64,000 bases of DNA from JAEUIV01 sp033763795 (GTDB lineage: Bacteria; Planctomycetota; Phycisphaerae; Phycisphaerales; UBA1924), in the NCBI GenBank assembly GCA_033763795.1, contig JANRJV010000055.1:23106-87105 (forward strand), written 5' to 3'. The notes below the pieces were generated by a model, which did not search any database, was not told the origin of the DNA, and worked only from the letters and a program-made list of their open reading frames with translations. Positions 42,452 through 53,228 of this stretch are shown one piece after another. The number at the start of each line of letters is the position of its first letter. The first letter of the stretch is position 1. A program made the position numbers and the translations under genes.

Positions 42452-43651
42452 GTGCTCATTCCGTACGGAACAGACCGACCGCTCAAGCGCCCGACGCTCG
42501 TCACGTACGCGCTGGTCCTGGCGTGCGTGGCGGTGTTCGTGGTCGATGTGCTGGGGCACAGGCTGGCGCCCGGTCTGCACGTGCAAGTGTTCGGGCACCT
42601 GCGGCTGGATCCCGAGCGATTCCGCTGGTGGGGGCTGTTCACGTACCAGTTCCTGCATGCCGATCTGATGCACCTGGCGGGCAACATGGTGTTCCTGTAT
42701 GTGTTCGGCGCGAACGTCGAAGATCGGCTGGGCCGGCTGGCGTTCCTGGCGTTCTACCTGATCGGCGGCGCGGCGGCGGGCGCGGCGCACTGCGTCCTGG
42801 AGGCACCCATCGCGGTGGCGGAGGGTGTGCAGATGCGGCCCGCGGTCGAGGGCGCCAGCGGCGCGATCGCCGCCGTCACCGGCGCGTACATGGTGCTGTT
42901 CCCCAAGACGACGGTGCGGGTGTTCTCGTTCTTCATCATCCTGGGCACGTTCCACATCCCGGCGTGGTGGCTCATCTGCTTCGCGATCGCCAAGGACGTG
43001 TGGTTCCAGGGCTTCGGCGGGAATCAGGGGGTGGCGCTGTGGGCGCACCTGGGCGGGTACGGCTTCGGGATCAGCGTGTCGCTGCTGCTGCTGGCGGTCG
43101 GGCTGTTGCCGCGCGAGCCGAACTACGACCTGTTCAGCCTGGGCAAGCATGCGCATCGTCGCCGCATGTTCAAGGAGTTGACGTCGCGGGGCGGGTCGCC
43201 CTGGAACGCGGACGCGGCGGCGCGGCCTCCCGCGCGCCTGGAAGCGCCGACGTCCGACCGTGAGAAGCACGTGCTGGAGCGCCGCGCGGCTGTGACGCGG
43301 CTCGTGCAGTCGGGGGATCTGGACGGTGCGGCCCGGGCGTACCTGGGCCTGCTGGGGGAGGTCCCGGGGGTGGCGCTGGGTCGCGATGCGCAGCTGGCGC
43401 TGGCGAATCACTTTTTCTCGCAGGGCGACCACATCAACGCGGCCGCGGCGTACGAATTGTTCGCGATGCGCAACGCGGCCGATCGGGAGACGCCGGGGGT
43501 CCGGCTGCTCATCGCGATCATCAGCGGCCGGTACCTGAACGACCCGGTGCGGGCCGGGACGCTGCTGCGCGAGCTCGACGGGGCGCAGCTCAGCGAGGAG
43601 CAGCGTCAGATCGCGTCGAATCTTCGGGAAGAGCTGGGCGGCCGCGCCTGA
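42452..43651 (+). CDS. Rhomboid family intramembrane serine protease with TPR-like tail
   Basis: A 399-residue polytopic membrane protease that cuts transmembrane substrates. The rhomboid core spans about residues 15-220. It has FTYQFLHADLMHLAGNMVFLYVFG, which carries the HxxxN of the oxyanion region, then catalytic Ser136 in GASGAIAAVTG and catalytic His199 in WAHLGGYGFG. The C-terminal 150 residues are soluble and helical, with TPR-like repeats (RLVQSGDLDGAARAYLGLLGEVPG, DHINAAAAYELFAMR). The start is GTG 42452. It sits between guaD and trpF in a probable operon. The added helical domain may recruit substrates. Confidence 0.9.
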   Translation: MLIPYGTDRPLKRPTLVTYALVLACVAVFVVDVLGHRLAPGLHVQVFGHLRLDPERFRWWGLFTYQFLHADLMHLAGNMVFLYVFGANVEDRLGRLAFLAFYLIGGAAAGAAHCVLEAPIAVAEGVQMRPAVEGASGAIAAVTGAYMVLFPKTTVRVFSFFIILGTFHIPAWWLICFAIAKDVWFQGFGGNQGVALWAHLGGYGFGISVSLLLLAVGLLPREPNYDLFSLGKHAHRRRMFKELTSRGGSPWNADAAARPPARLEAPTSDREKHVLERRAAVTRLVQSGDLDGAARAYLGLLGEVPGVALGRDAQLALANHFFSQGDHINAAAAYELFAMRNAADRETPGVRLLIAIISGRYLNDPVRAGTLLRELDGAQLSEEQRQIASNLREELGGRA

Positions 43652-43663
43652 AAGGAACGGAGC

Positions 43664-44293
43664 GTGGGACGAACGCGGATCAAGGTGTGCGGCGTGCGTG
43701 ACCCCGAGACCGCTGTGGCGGCGGTCGAATCGGGGGCCGACGCGATCGGTCTGGTGTTCGAGCCCTCGTCGCCGCGGTACGTGGAGCCCGAGGAGGCGTG
43801 GGAGATCGCGAGCTTCCTTCCGCCGTTCGTGACCAAGGTGGGGCTGCTGGTGAACCCGACGCCCGAGGAGTTCATGCGGGTCAAGGAGCAGTGCCCGTTC
43901 GACTACGGGCAACTGCACGGGAGCGAGAGCGAGGACGTCGTGCGCGCGTGCGGTCCCTGGATCATCAAGGCGGTGCGGTTCAGCGAAGCGACGATCGAGG
44001 CGGAGCTGCGGCGGTGGAGCGAGGTCGACGAGATCGACGCGCTGCTGATCGACGGCTCGGCGGGGGGCATGGGCGAGACGTTCGACTGGTCGCTGCTGGC
44101 GCGTGTCGCTCATCTGAGCGATCATCCGCTGATCCTCGCGGGCGGCTTGACGCCTGAAAACGTGGGCGAGGCGATCCGCGTCGTGAAGCCGTACGCCGTG
44201 GACGTGTCGAGCGGGGTGGAGTCGGCGCGGGGCGTGAAAGATCCTTCGCGCGTCGCGGCGTTCTGCGAGGCGGTGCGCCGGGCGGAGCGCTGA
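43664..44293 (+). CDS. trpF: Phosphoribosylanthranilate isomerase
   Basis: A 209-residue (beta-alpha)8-barrel enzyme of tryptophan synthesis, converting phosphoribosylanthranilate to CdRP. The catalytic Cys lies in RIKVCGVRDPE near residue 9 and the catalytic Asp in ALLIDGSAGGMGETFDWSL near 128. The phosphate-binding segments LILAGGLTPENV and AVDVSSGVE with GVKD are present. Length is normal. The start is GTG 43664, preceded by AAGGAA. It lies 12 bases after the rhomboid gene; other trp genes are not adjacent, though a trpG-like gene is found at 55797-56453. Confidence 0.93.
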   Translation: MGRTRIKVCGVRDPETAVAAVESGADAIGLVFEPSSPRYVEPEEAWEIASFLPPFVTKVGLLVNPTPEEFMRVKEQCPFDYGQLHGSESEDVVRACGPWIIKAVRFSEATIEAELRRWSEVDEIDALLIDGSAGGMGETFDWSLLARVAHLSDHPLILAGGLTPENVGEAIRVVKPYAVDVSSGVESARGVKDPSRVAAFCEAVRRAER

Positions 44294-44530
44294 TATCGGC
44301 CCGGAGTTGCTGGCCGGAGCGAACGGTCTGGCTCGAAACCGCTTTCACGGCGTGCTGCGGGGCGCGGGCATGCGCGCCAGAGTGAGCGGTCGGTCAACTT
44401 GAGGGAAAGTCTTCAGGGAAACGCGCCGAAATCAACAGAAGACCGGTGATCGCGGGGCCCGGCCCGCATCTCAAGGGCCTAGCATCGTTTGACGCGGCGG
44501 ATGTGAAGAACTTCGCCTCTGGGAGCACAC

Positions 44531-44746
44531 ATGATGACATCCAGCGCACGCGGCGACCGCGACTCCACGCAGAAGGGTCCCAAGGCTCCGCTCGAGGTCG
44601 AGACGACGTCGATCTTCGTGCGCGAGGTACAGCTGCCAGCTGATCCCGACGCGCCGGAGAAGAGCGGGGCGCGCGACGAAGAGCGTCGGCGCACGCCGCG
44701 GGTCGCGACGCGGCCGCTGGGCGTCGTCGGCGAGCCGATGAGCTGA
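44531..44746 (+). CDS. Possible small protein, 71 residues
   Basis: A small, hydrophilic, charged open frame preceded by GGGAG six bases before the ATG. It has a mid-section with LEVETTSIFVREVQLPADPD and no motif, signal or membrane segment that I recognise. An overlapping open frame on the other strand is Ser/Arg-rich and less convincing. The gene fits between trpF and the convergent pyrophosphatase gene. It may be a species- or family-level orphan, or not a gene at all. Confidence 0.4.
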   Translation: MMTSSARGDRDSTQKGPKAPLEVETTSIFVREVQLPADPDAPEKSGARDEERRRTPRVATRPLGVVGEPMS

Positions 44747-44781
44747 GCCTCGGGACCTCGGCGTGGCGGGTCGGGGCTCTC

Positions 44782-47568
44782 TCAGCGCAGGCCGATGAAC
44801 GATCCGACGAAGGGCCCGTACTTCACGATCACTCCCGCGAAGACGACCGAGACGATCGAGATCAGCTTGATCAGGATGTTGAGCGAGGGGCCCGAGGTGT
44901 CCTTGAACGGGTCGCCCACGGTGTCGCCCACGACGGTCGCCTTGTGATCGTCGGAGCCCTTGCCGTAGACGAACCCGGAGCCCTTTCCGGTCTTCTGCAT
45001 CTCGACGGCGCGGGCCATCAGAGCTTCGCGGAGCTCGGAATCGAAGCGCTCGCGGACCTGCGGGTCTGAGATGAACGCGTCGGCGGTGATCCGGCCGTAG
45101 GACTCGAGGAGTTTCTTGGCGTTGTCCCACGCGCCGCCGGCGTTGGCCATGAAGACGGCGAGGGCGAAGCCTCCGACCGCACCGCCGGCCAGCATGCCCA
45201 TGACGCCGGGCACGCTCAGGAGCAGGCCCACGAGGATGGGGACGAGGATGGCGAGGCATGCGGGCGCGATCATCTCGCGCTGGGCGCCGGCGGTCGAGAT
45301 GGCGACGCATCGTGCGTAGTCGGGGTAGCTGATTCCTTCGTGCTGGATCTGGCGGGGCCACTGCTCGGGGTCGGCGATCTGCTGCTCGGTCATGCCGCCG
45401 GCCCGCAGCGCTTGGCGCATGAGGGCGAACTGTCGTCGGCACTCGCCCATCATTGCGTACGCCGCGCGGCCCACGGCGCTCATCGTCATGGCGCAGAAGA
45501 GGAACGCCAGCAGGACGCCTATGAACATTCCGGCGAGCACGCGCGGCTCGGTGAGGGTCACGCGGTAGTAGGTGAGCACGTCCTGGATGGACCCGTTGCG
45601 GGCGCTGGTCACTTCGAGCTCGTACTCGTGGGAGTGGTCGCCGTGCGGGACGTTGATGGTCACGGCGAAGCGGCGCGCGCTACGGTGATCGTCGTCACCC
45701 TCCCCCGAGGTGAGGACGCGAACGGGGGCCAGGGCGCCGGGCTGGACGGTTTCCTCGAAGTGCGTGCCGGCGAGCTGCTCGGGGTCGGTGATGAGCAGAC
45801 AGTCGGTCCAGACCGGCTCGCCCTCGGCGCCGGGGCGCAGGTACACGAACTGCCCCTTGCCCGCGTAGCGGGCGATGTCGTTGCCCGGCTCGCTGGCGAC
45901 GGCCTGCTGCAGCTCGGGGCTCTGGGCGAAGGCGCGGACGGAGTCCCCGGCCTGCTGGACGAGTTGGGTCTGGACGACCTGGACGTATGCGGCGAAGAGG
46001 GCCAGGGCCGTGAGGGCCGCGGAGCCGATGGCGAAGCCCTTGCCGGTGGCGGCGGTGGTGTTGCCGAGCGAGTCGAGCTTGTCGGTGCGTTCGCGGACGA
46101 ATGCGGGCTGGCCCGACATCTCGGCGTTGCCGCCGGCGTTGTCGGCGATGGGCCCATAGGCGTCGGTGGCGAGAGTGATTCCCAGCGTGGCGAGCATTCC
46201 GACTGCGGCGATGGAGACGCCGTAGAGGCCCATGAGGAAGTTGTGGTTTCCGCCTGAGGCGACGAAGGCCGCGATGACTGCGATGGCGACGGTGAGCATG
46301 GGGATCCAGGTTGAGCGCATGCCCGTGGCGATGCCGCCGATGATGACGGTGGCGGGGCCCGTGAGGGCCTGGCGGGCGATGCCGCGTGTCGGGGCGTTCT
46401 CGTAGGAGGTGTAGTACTCGGTGGCGCGGGCGATGATGACGCCGCCGAAGAGTCCCGCGATGACGGAGATGGCGGGTCCCCACCATGAGAAGACCTCGCC
46501 CGTGCGCACGAACGTGTTGTTCCCGAGCATGACCCAGAAGATGGCGATGGCGCCCGCGGCGATCAGCACGCTGGCGAAGGTGACGCCGAACTGGAGCGTG
46601 CGGAGGAGCTGCGCGAAGGTGGCGTCTTCGCGGGCCCTGACGGCGAAGATGCCCGAGATCGAGAAGATGACGCCGACGCCGGCGAGGACCAGCGGGGCGA
46701 TCACGAGGAGCATGGCGAGCTGGGCGCGTTCGCCTCCGGAGATGGGGAGCGTGTAAGCGGCGGCGGCGCCGAGCGCCATGGTGGCGAGGATCGAGCCGTA
46801 GTAGGACTCGTAGAGGTCGGCGCCCATGCCGGCGACGTCGCCCACGTTGTCCCCGACGTTGTCGGCGATGGTGGCGGGGTTGCGGGGATCGTCCTCGGGG
46901 ATGCCCGCTTCGACCTTGCCGACGAGGTCGGCGCCGACGTCGGCGGCCTTGGTGTAGATGCCGCCGCCGACGCGTGCGAAGAGGGCTTGCGTCGAGGCGC
47001 CCATCGCGAAGGAGAGCATGACGGCGGTCATCTCGCGGAGGTCGCCCGTCAGGCCCAGCGTCTGGGCGACCGGCGAGTTCAAAACGAGGAACCAGACGGA
47101 GGCATCGAGCAGGGCGAAGCCGACGACGTTGAGGCCCATCACGGCGCCGGAACGGAACGCGACCGTGAGCCCATCGTTGAGGGACGACTTGGCGGCGAAG
47201 GCGGTGCGTGCGCTCGCGGCGGTGGCCATGCGCATGCCGAACCAGCCGCAGAGCGCCGAGAGGAAGCCCGCGACGGGGACGCCCAGCATGGACAGGGCGG
47301 GCTGCAGGTTCAGCGACCATGCGAGGGCGAGGAAGCCGACGAGGCCGACGAAGACGATCGCCACGACGCGGTACTGCCGCGAGAGGTACGCCATGGCGCC
47401 CTCGCGGACGGCGGCCGCGATGCGGATCATCTCGGGCTCGCCCTCGGATCGGGCCCGGACGGACCGGCCGAAGAGCACGGCGGTCAGGAGGGCCGCGGCG
47501 GCGCCCAGCGGGGCGAGCCAGAAGATCGGCGGGAGCTGTTCGATCGACGCGAGCAGAGTGTGGGGCAT
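44782..47568 (-). CDS. hppA: Membrane-bound ion-translocating pyrophosphatase (K+-dependent type)
   Basis: A 928-residue M-PPase that hydrolyses PPi and pumps H+ or Na+ across the inner membrane. Substrate-site motifs are intact: EDDPRNPATIADNVGDNVGD near residue 240, GGAWDNAKK and GDTVGDPFKDTSGPSLNILIK near the end. The K+-dependence signature reads GNTTAATGKG, with Ala and Gly at the diagnostic sites, so potassium dependence is predicted. Residues about 530-674 form an extra hydrophilic domain between membrane helices that ordinary members lack. I prefer ATG 47568 over an in-frame TTG 11 codons upstream. A paralogue lies at 48568-51264, with an OmpH-like gene between. Confidence 0.92.
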   Translation of the reverse strand: MPHTLLASIEQLPPIFWLAPLGAAAALLTAVLFGRSVRARSEGEPEMIRIAAAVREGAMAYLSRQYRVVAIVFVGLVGFLALAWSLNLQPALSMLGVPVAGFLSALCGWFGMRMATAASARTAFAAKSSLNDGLTVAFRSGAVMGLNVVGFALLDASVWFLVLNSPVAQTLGLTGDLREMTAVMLSFAMGASTQALFARVGGGIYTKAADVGADLVGKVEAGIPEDDPRNPATIADNVGDNVGDVAGMGADLYESYYGSILATMALGAAAAYTLPISGGERAQLAMLLVIAPLVLAGVGVIFSISGIFAVRAREDATFAQLLRTLQFGVTFASVLIAAGAIAIFWVMLGNNTFVRTGEVFSWWGPAISVIAGLFGGVIIARATEYYTSYENAPTRGIARQALTGPATVIIGGIATGMRSTWIPMLTVAIAVIAAFVASGGNHNFLMGLYGVSIAAVGMLATLGITLATDAYGPIADNAGGNAEMSGQPAFVRERTDKLDSLGNTTAATGKGFAIGSAALTALALFAAYVQVVQTQLVQQAGDSVRAFAQSPELQQAVASEPGNDIARYAGKGQFVYLRPGAEGEPVWTDCLLITDPEQLAGTHFEETVQPGALAPVRVLTSGEGDDDHRSARRFAVTINVPHGDHSHEYELEVTSARNGSIQDVLTYYRVTLTEPRVLAGMFIGVLLAFLFCAMTMSAVGRAAYAMMGECRRQFALMRQALRAGGMTEQQIADPEQWPRQIQHEGISYPDYARCVAISTAGAQREMIAPACLAILVPILVGLLLSVPGVMGMLAGGAVGGFALAVFMANAGGAWDNAKKLLESYGRITADAFISDPQVRERFDSELREALMARAVEMQKTGKGSGFVYGKGSDDHKATVVGDTVGDPFKDTSGPSLNILIKLISIVSVVFAGVIVKYGPFVGSFIGLR

Positions 47569-47688
47569 CACGCGCGTTGGTCCATCGATTGAGAAACGCA
47601 AGGCGGGACGCCCCGCTCAGCGCGCGGAGAATAGCGACGGGCCCGGGGGCGCGGGCGGCGGGAGGCCTCGGCGCGACCGGGGTGATTC

Positions 47689-48423
47689 CTAGGGGGCGAC
47701 GGGAAGACCGAGCCGGTCGCGGACCAGATCGTCGATGCGGGTGTCGGCGGGAGCGACCGCGACCGTGCGGTAGCGCATCGCGTCGAAGGCGTCGCGGTAG
47801 AGGTCGTCGCCGGTCGGCTTGGTGTCGGAATCGTCGGGTCCGTCCTCGTCGTCTCCCGGGCCCAGATCGACGTTCATCTGCTTCGAGCGGGCGTCGCGGA
47901 GCCGGGCCAGCCGGGTGGTCGCGGCGTAATCGCTCGAGGCGAGCACGTACTGGTAGCCCTCTTCGCGGGCGACTTCCTCGGCGGCCTCGGTGACCTTGTC
48001 GAACGCTTCGCGCAGCCGGGCGGCGAAGCGCCGGTAATACTCGTCGCGGAGCTCGCTGTCCTTTTCTTCGAGCTTCTCCGAGAGATCGGAGTACTGCTCG
48101 TAGAGCCGCTCGCGCTCGGGGTTCTCTTCGTTGGGCCCCTGGTTGTCGTCGAGCGCCCTGGCGCGGTCGGTGAGCTCCTTGAGCTGGTCACGCAGGGGCG
48201 TGACGGCGGCGAGGTAGTCCTTCTTGAACTGAGCGTCGTCCTCGGCGTAGCGGCTGGAGAGCGACAGTTCGTAGCCCACCGAGAACAGGTCGAGCACCGC
48301 GATCGACGGCTTGGAAGGGCTCTGAGCCTGGGCCACCGCCTGGGGCTGCCAGGCGGTGAGCAGCAGGGCGGCGGAGGCGCCGCAGGCGAGCGCAACCGCG
48401 ACGAGCTTGAGGCGAATCGGCAT
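47689..48423 (-). CDS. OmpH/Skp-family periplasmic chaperone-like protein
   Basis: A 244-residue exported protein. The signal peptide (MPIRLKLVAVALACGASAALLLTAW) is followed by a short strand (SIAVLDLFSVGYEL), then a long charged helical region (about residues 60-160, such as PLRDQLKELTDRARALDD and EQYSDLSEKLEEKDSELRDEYYRR). This predicts the coiled-coil arms of OmpH/Skp chaperones for outer-membrane proteins. The C-terminus carries an acidic insert (GPGDDEDGPDDSD) and about 40 further residues, longer than classical Skp. ATG 48423 follows GGGAG. It lies between the two pyrophosphatase genes on the same strand. Confidence 0.75.
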   Translation of the reverse strand: MPIRLKLVAVALACGASAALLLTAWQPQAVAQAQSPSKPSIAVLDLFSVGYELSLSSRYAEDDAQFKKDYLAAVTPLRDQLKELTDRARALDDNQGPNEENPERERLYEQYSDLSEKLEEKDSELRDEYYRRFAARLREAFDKVTEAAEEVAREEGYQYVLASSDYAATTRLARLRDARSKQMNVDLGPGDDEDGPDDSDTKPTGDDLYRDAFDAMRYRTVAVAPADTRIDDLVRDRLGLPVAP

Positions 48424-48496
48424 GTGCGGACTCCCGAAAGGTGTGGTCGTTCCCGACACGGCGCGACGCGCACCGAGGCTGGCGGGGAGGCTCATA

Positions 48497-48530
48497 ATAA
48501 AAAGGGCGAGAGACCGGGTCCCTCGCCCTT
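48497..48530 (-). terminator. Rho-independent terminator of the second pyrophosphatase gene
   Basis: A stem AAGGGCGAG / CTCGCCCTT (48502-48510, 48522-48530) with a partly paired loop is followed on the minus strand by TTTTATTATG. It lies about 40 bases after the stop of the gene at 48568-51264 and separates it from the OmpH-like gene. Confidence 0.8.
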
Positions 48531-48567
48531 GAAACACGCGATGGTGTCGGATGCCCGGCCGCGGAAC

Positions 48568-51264
<2,697 letters not shown>

Positions 51265-51302
51265 GCGCGTTCCTCCACGAAGCCTTGCTGGCTCGTACCT
51301 CT

Positions 51303-51332
51303 GGAAACAAGAAGCGGCGCGGGGAGCGCCGC
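51303..51332 (-). terminator. Terminator-like hairpin between rpsU and the pyrophosphatase gene
   Basis: A perfect 7-bp stem GCGGCGC / GCGCCGC with a 5-base loop (51314-51332) is followed on the minus strand by TTCTTGTTTCC. It lies 118 bases after rpsU and only 39 bases before the pyrophosphatase start codon, so it could end rpsU transcripts or act as an attenuator for the next gene. Confidence 0.55.
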
Positions 51333-51450
51333 GTGTCTCAACCACACACCACCGGAAACGACGGCTTGCAGGCAGATCGGCCCGCCCCAGTCCGCGGGCG
51401 GAGATTTTGCGCAGCGGACCGTCCGGCCGACGCGACGCCGGCCTCGGTCG

Positions 51451-51714
51451 TCACATCCCGCCGGGGCCGCCCGGACCGCCGGGCCCGCCCGGGCCACCGG
51501 GGCCGCGCTTCGTGGGCTTGAGCAGGCCCATGGAAGCCATCTGCGCCCGCTTGACGCTCTTGCGGAGGGCGCGGCGGCGGCGCTCGGACGGCTTCTCGTA
51601 GAAGGCCTTACGCTTGACGTCCTTGGTCAGGCCTTCCTTCTCGCACATCTTCTTGAACCGACGGAGCATGCCCTCCGTCGACTCGCCCGCGCGGGCTTTG
51701 ATTCGAATCGCCAT
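51451..51714 (-). CDS. rpsU: Small ribosomal subunit protein bS21 with Gly-Pro tail
   Basis: An 87-residue ribosomal protein S21, a small-subunit protein near the mRNA exit that helps initiation. The core (about residues 1-68) is typical: IRIKARAGESTEGMLRRFKKMCEKEG, then RKAFYEKPSERRRRALRKSVKRA. After residue 70 there is a run of GPGG units ending in Met (GPGGPGGPGGPGGPGGM), absent from the usual 58-71-residue protein. I chose ATG 51714, which gives the standard MAIRIKAR start. It diverges from the NYN-domain gene and is followed by a terminator-like hairpin. Confidence 0.93.
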   Translation of the reverse strand: MAIRIKARAGESTEGMLRRFKKMCEKEGLTKDVKRKAFYEKPSERRRRALRKSVKRAQMASMGLLKPTKRGPGGPGGPGGPGGPGGM

Positions 51715-51852
51715 AGTCTGTGAGTTCCTGGGGCCCGATCTGTCTGGAAATTGAGGGGACGAAGTATCGGCGATTCGGGCTCGTATGGCAAGCGCAAGGG
51801 TTCGCCGAATCGGTTCCCCGGGCATTGTTCACCCCTCTGGACCCACCGCCAC

Positions 51853-52602
51853 GTGCTGCTGATTGATGCCTACAACCTGCTCCACGCGGCCCTGGGACCG
51901 GCGGGCGGTGCGCGCGACCTGACCGTTGCCCAGGTTGCCGAGAGCATCCGGAAGGGGCGGTTTCGTTCGCATAAAGTTCGGTTTGTGTGCGATGACGAGC
52001 GGCCGACCGTTCGTCCGGGGGACACGGGGCCGCGGGCCCAGCCGTTCCGCGTGGGGGCGGGGATGTCGGTCATTTTCTCCGGGGCCGGGCGCGAGGCGGA
52101 CGAGGTGATCGAGGAGCTGATCGCCCGGGACGGGGCCCCGGGCCATCTGTTCGTCGTCAGTTCGGATCGGCGGGTCATCGCGGCGGCCCGGAAGCGGCGG
52201 GCGCGCTCGCTGAGCAGCGAGGAGTTCCTGCGCATGCTGCTGGCGGACAACGCGGCGGCCGCCCGCGAGGCCCGCGTACGTCCCTCACCGCGGGACGAGG
52301 TGCCTCTGAGCCCGGCGCGGGTGGACGGCTGGATCGATTCGCTGCGCCTCCGCACCGACCCGGTCATGAATCTGCCCTCATCGCCCGCCGCAGAGCTGAG
52401 GGCCCGGGCGGAGCCCTCGGGGAAAGATGTTCGCGGGGAGCGGCACGATCCGCGCCGGCCGGCCTCGGCAGAGCCTGCGCCGCCGCCGCCTCAGCCCGTG
52501 GATCCGCTGCTGCTGGAAGCGATCCGGGCGTTTGAGGGGCGCGTGACGCTGGAAGAGCTCGACATGTCGCGGTATTTGCAGCCGCCGCCTCCGGGTGCAT
52601 AG
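51853..52602 (+). CDS. NYN/PIN-like domain protein (YacP-type)
   Basis: A 249-residue protein whose first 130 residues resemble the NYN (YacP-like) ribonuclease fold. It opens LLIDAYNLLHAALGP with the first catalytic Asp, has VRFVCDDERPT and VIFSGAGREADEVIEELIARD in the middle, and LFVVSSDRRVIAAARKRRA around 100-118. A Pro-rich linker leads to a helical C-terminus (LLEAIRAFEGRVTLEELDMSRYL). I place the start at GTG 51853, next to the first strand; a longer frame from 51751 includes residues of no protein character. It is followed by rsfS after 11 bases. Cleavage of tRNA or rRNA is plausible but unproven. Confidence 0.8.
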   Translation: MLLIDAYNLLHAALGPAGGARDLTVAQVAESIRKGRFRSHKVRFVCDDERPTVRPGDTGPRAQPFRVGAGMSVIFSGAGREADEVIEELIARDGAPGHLFVVSSDRRVIAAARKRRARSLSSEEFLRMLLADNAAAAREARVRPSPRDEVPLSPARVDGWIDSLRLRTDPVMNLPSSPAAELRARAEPSGKDVRGERHDPRRPASAEPAPPPPQPVDPLLLEAIRAFEGRVTLEELDMSRYLQPPPPGA

Positions 52603-52613
52603 TCTTCGGGCTC

Positions 52614-53201
52614 ATGCACGAATCCGAACGCAACCGCACGTCCGCGTCCTCAGCCGGTGATCCCGCGTCCCGACCGCTCGGTCCGGGCGGGGTGGAGCTC
52701 TCGCGCGGGCTTCCGGTGCGGTCGCCCGCCGCCTCCGTGATCCCGACGGACGATCCGCAGCGGGCGGCGCAGGCTCAGAAGTTCGCGATGGACGCGGCGC
52801 GCACGCTCGAGGAGAACAAGTGCACGGACGTGGTCGTGCTCGACCTGCGGGGCCGGAGCCCGATCACCGATTTTCTCGTGATCGGCAGCGGCACGTCCGA
52901 TCGTCAGCTTCACAGCGCTGCGGATCACGTGGTCGAGACGGCGCAGGCGTCGAACATGTCGCTGTACCGCTCGAACATCGACGAGCCGCGCAGTCCGTGG
53001 ATCATCCTCGACTTCGTGGACGTGGTGGCGCACGTGTTCATGCCGGAAGCCCGGGCGTACTACGACCTGGAGATGCTGTGGGGCGATGCTCCGCGCCTCA
53101 AGATGGGCGATGAGACGGTCGAGCAGGCCGAGGCGGGGAGCCGGAACCGCGCGGGCCTGCGCCCGGGCGAGATTCTGCCCGGCCGGGGCGGCGCCGGCTG
53201 A
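52614..53201 (+). CDS. rsfS: Ribosomal silencing factor RsfS
   Basis: A 195-residue RsfS (Iojap family) protein, which binds uL14 of the large subunit and blocks subunit joining in poor conditions. The family domain lies at about residues 58-165: AMDAARTLEENKCTDVVVLDLRG, TDFLVIGSGTSDRQLHSAADHV, SPWIILDFVDVVAHVFMPEARAYYDLEMLWGDAPRL. About 55 extra residues precede it and 30 Gly/Arg-rich residues follow, so it is longer than typical members. It lies 11 bases after the NYN-domain gene. Confidence 0.92.
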   Translation: MHESERNRTSASSAGDPASRPLGPGGVELSRGLPVRSPAASVIPTDDPQRAAQAQKFAMDAARTLEENKCTDVVVLDLRGRSPITDFLVIGSGTSDRQLHSAADHVVETAQASNMSLYRSNIDEPRSPWIILDFVDVVAHVFMPEARAYYDLEMLWGDAPRLKMGDETVEQAEAGSRNRAGLRPGEILPGRGGAG

Positions 53202-53228
53202 GCGGCGAGAGTTCGCGCGACTGCGGGC

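Noticed and set aside
39377..44125. Open frame of more than 1500 codons on the minus strand across citrate synthase, guaD, rhomboid and trpF
   Set aside because: It is Arg/Pro/His-rich and runs through several well-supported genes in other frames; a by-product of codon bias.
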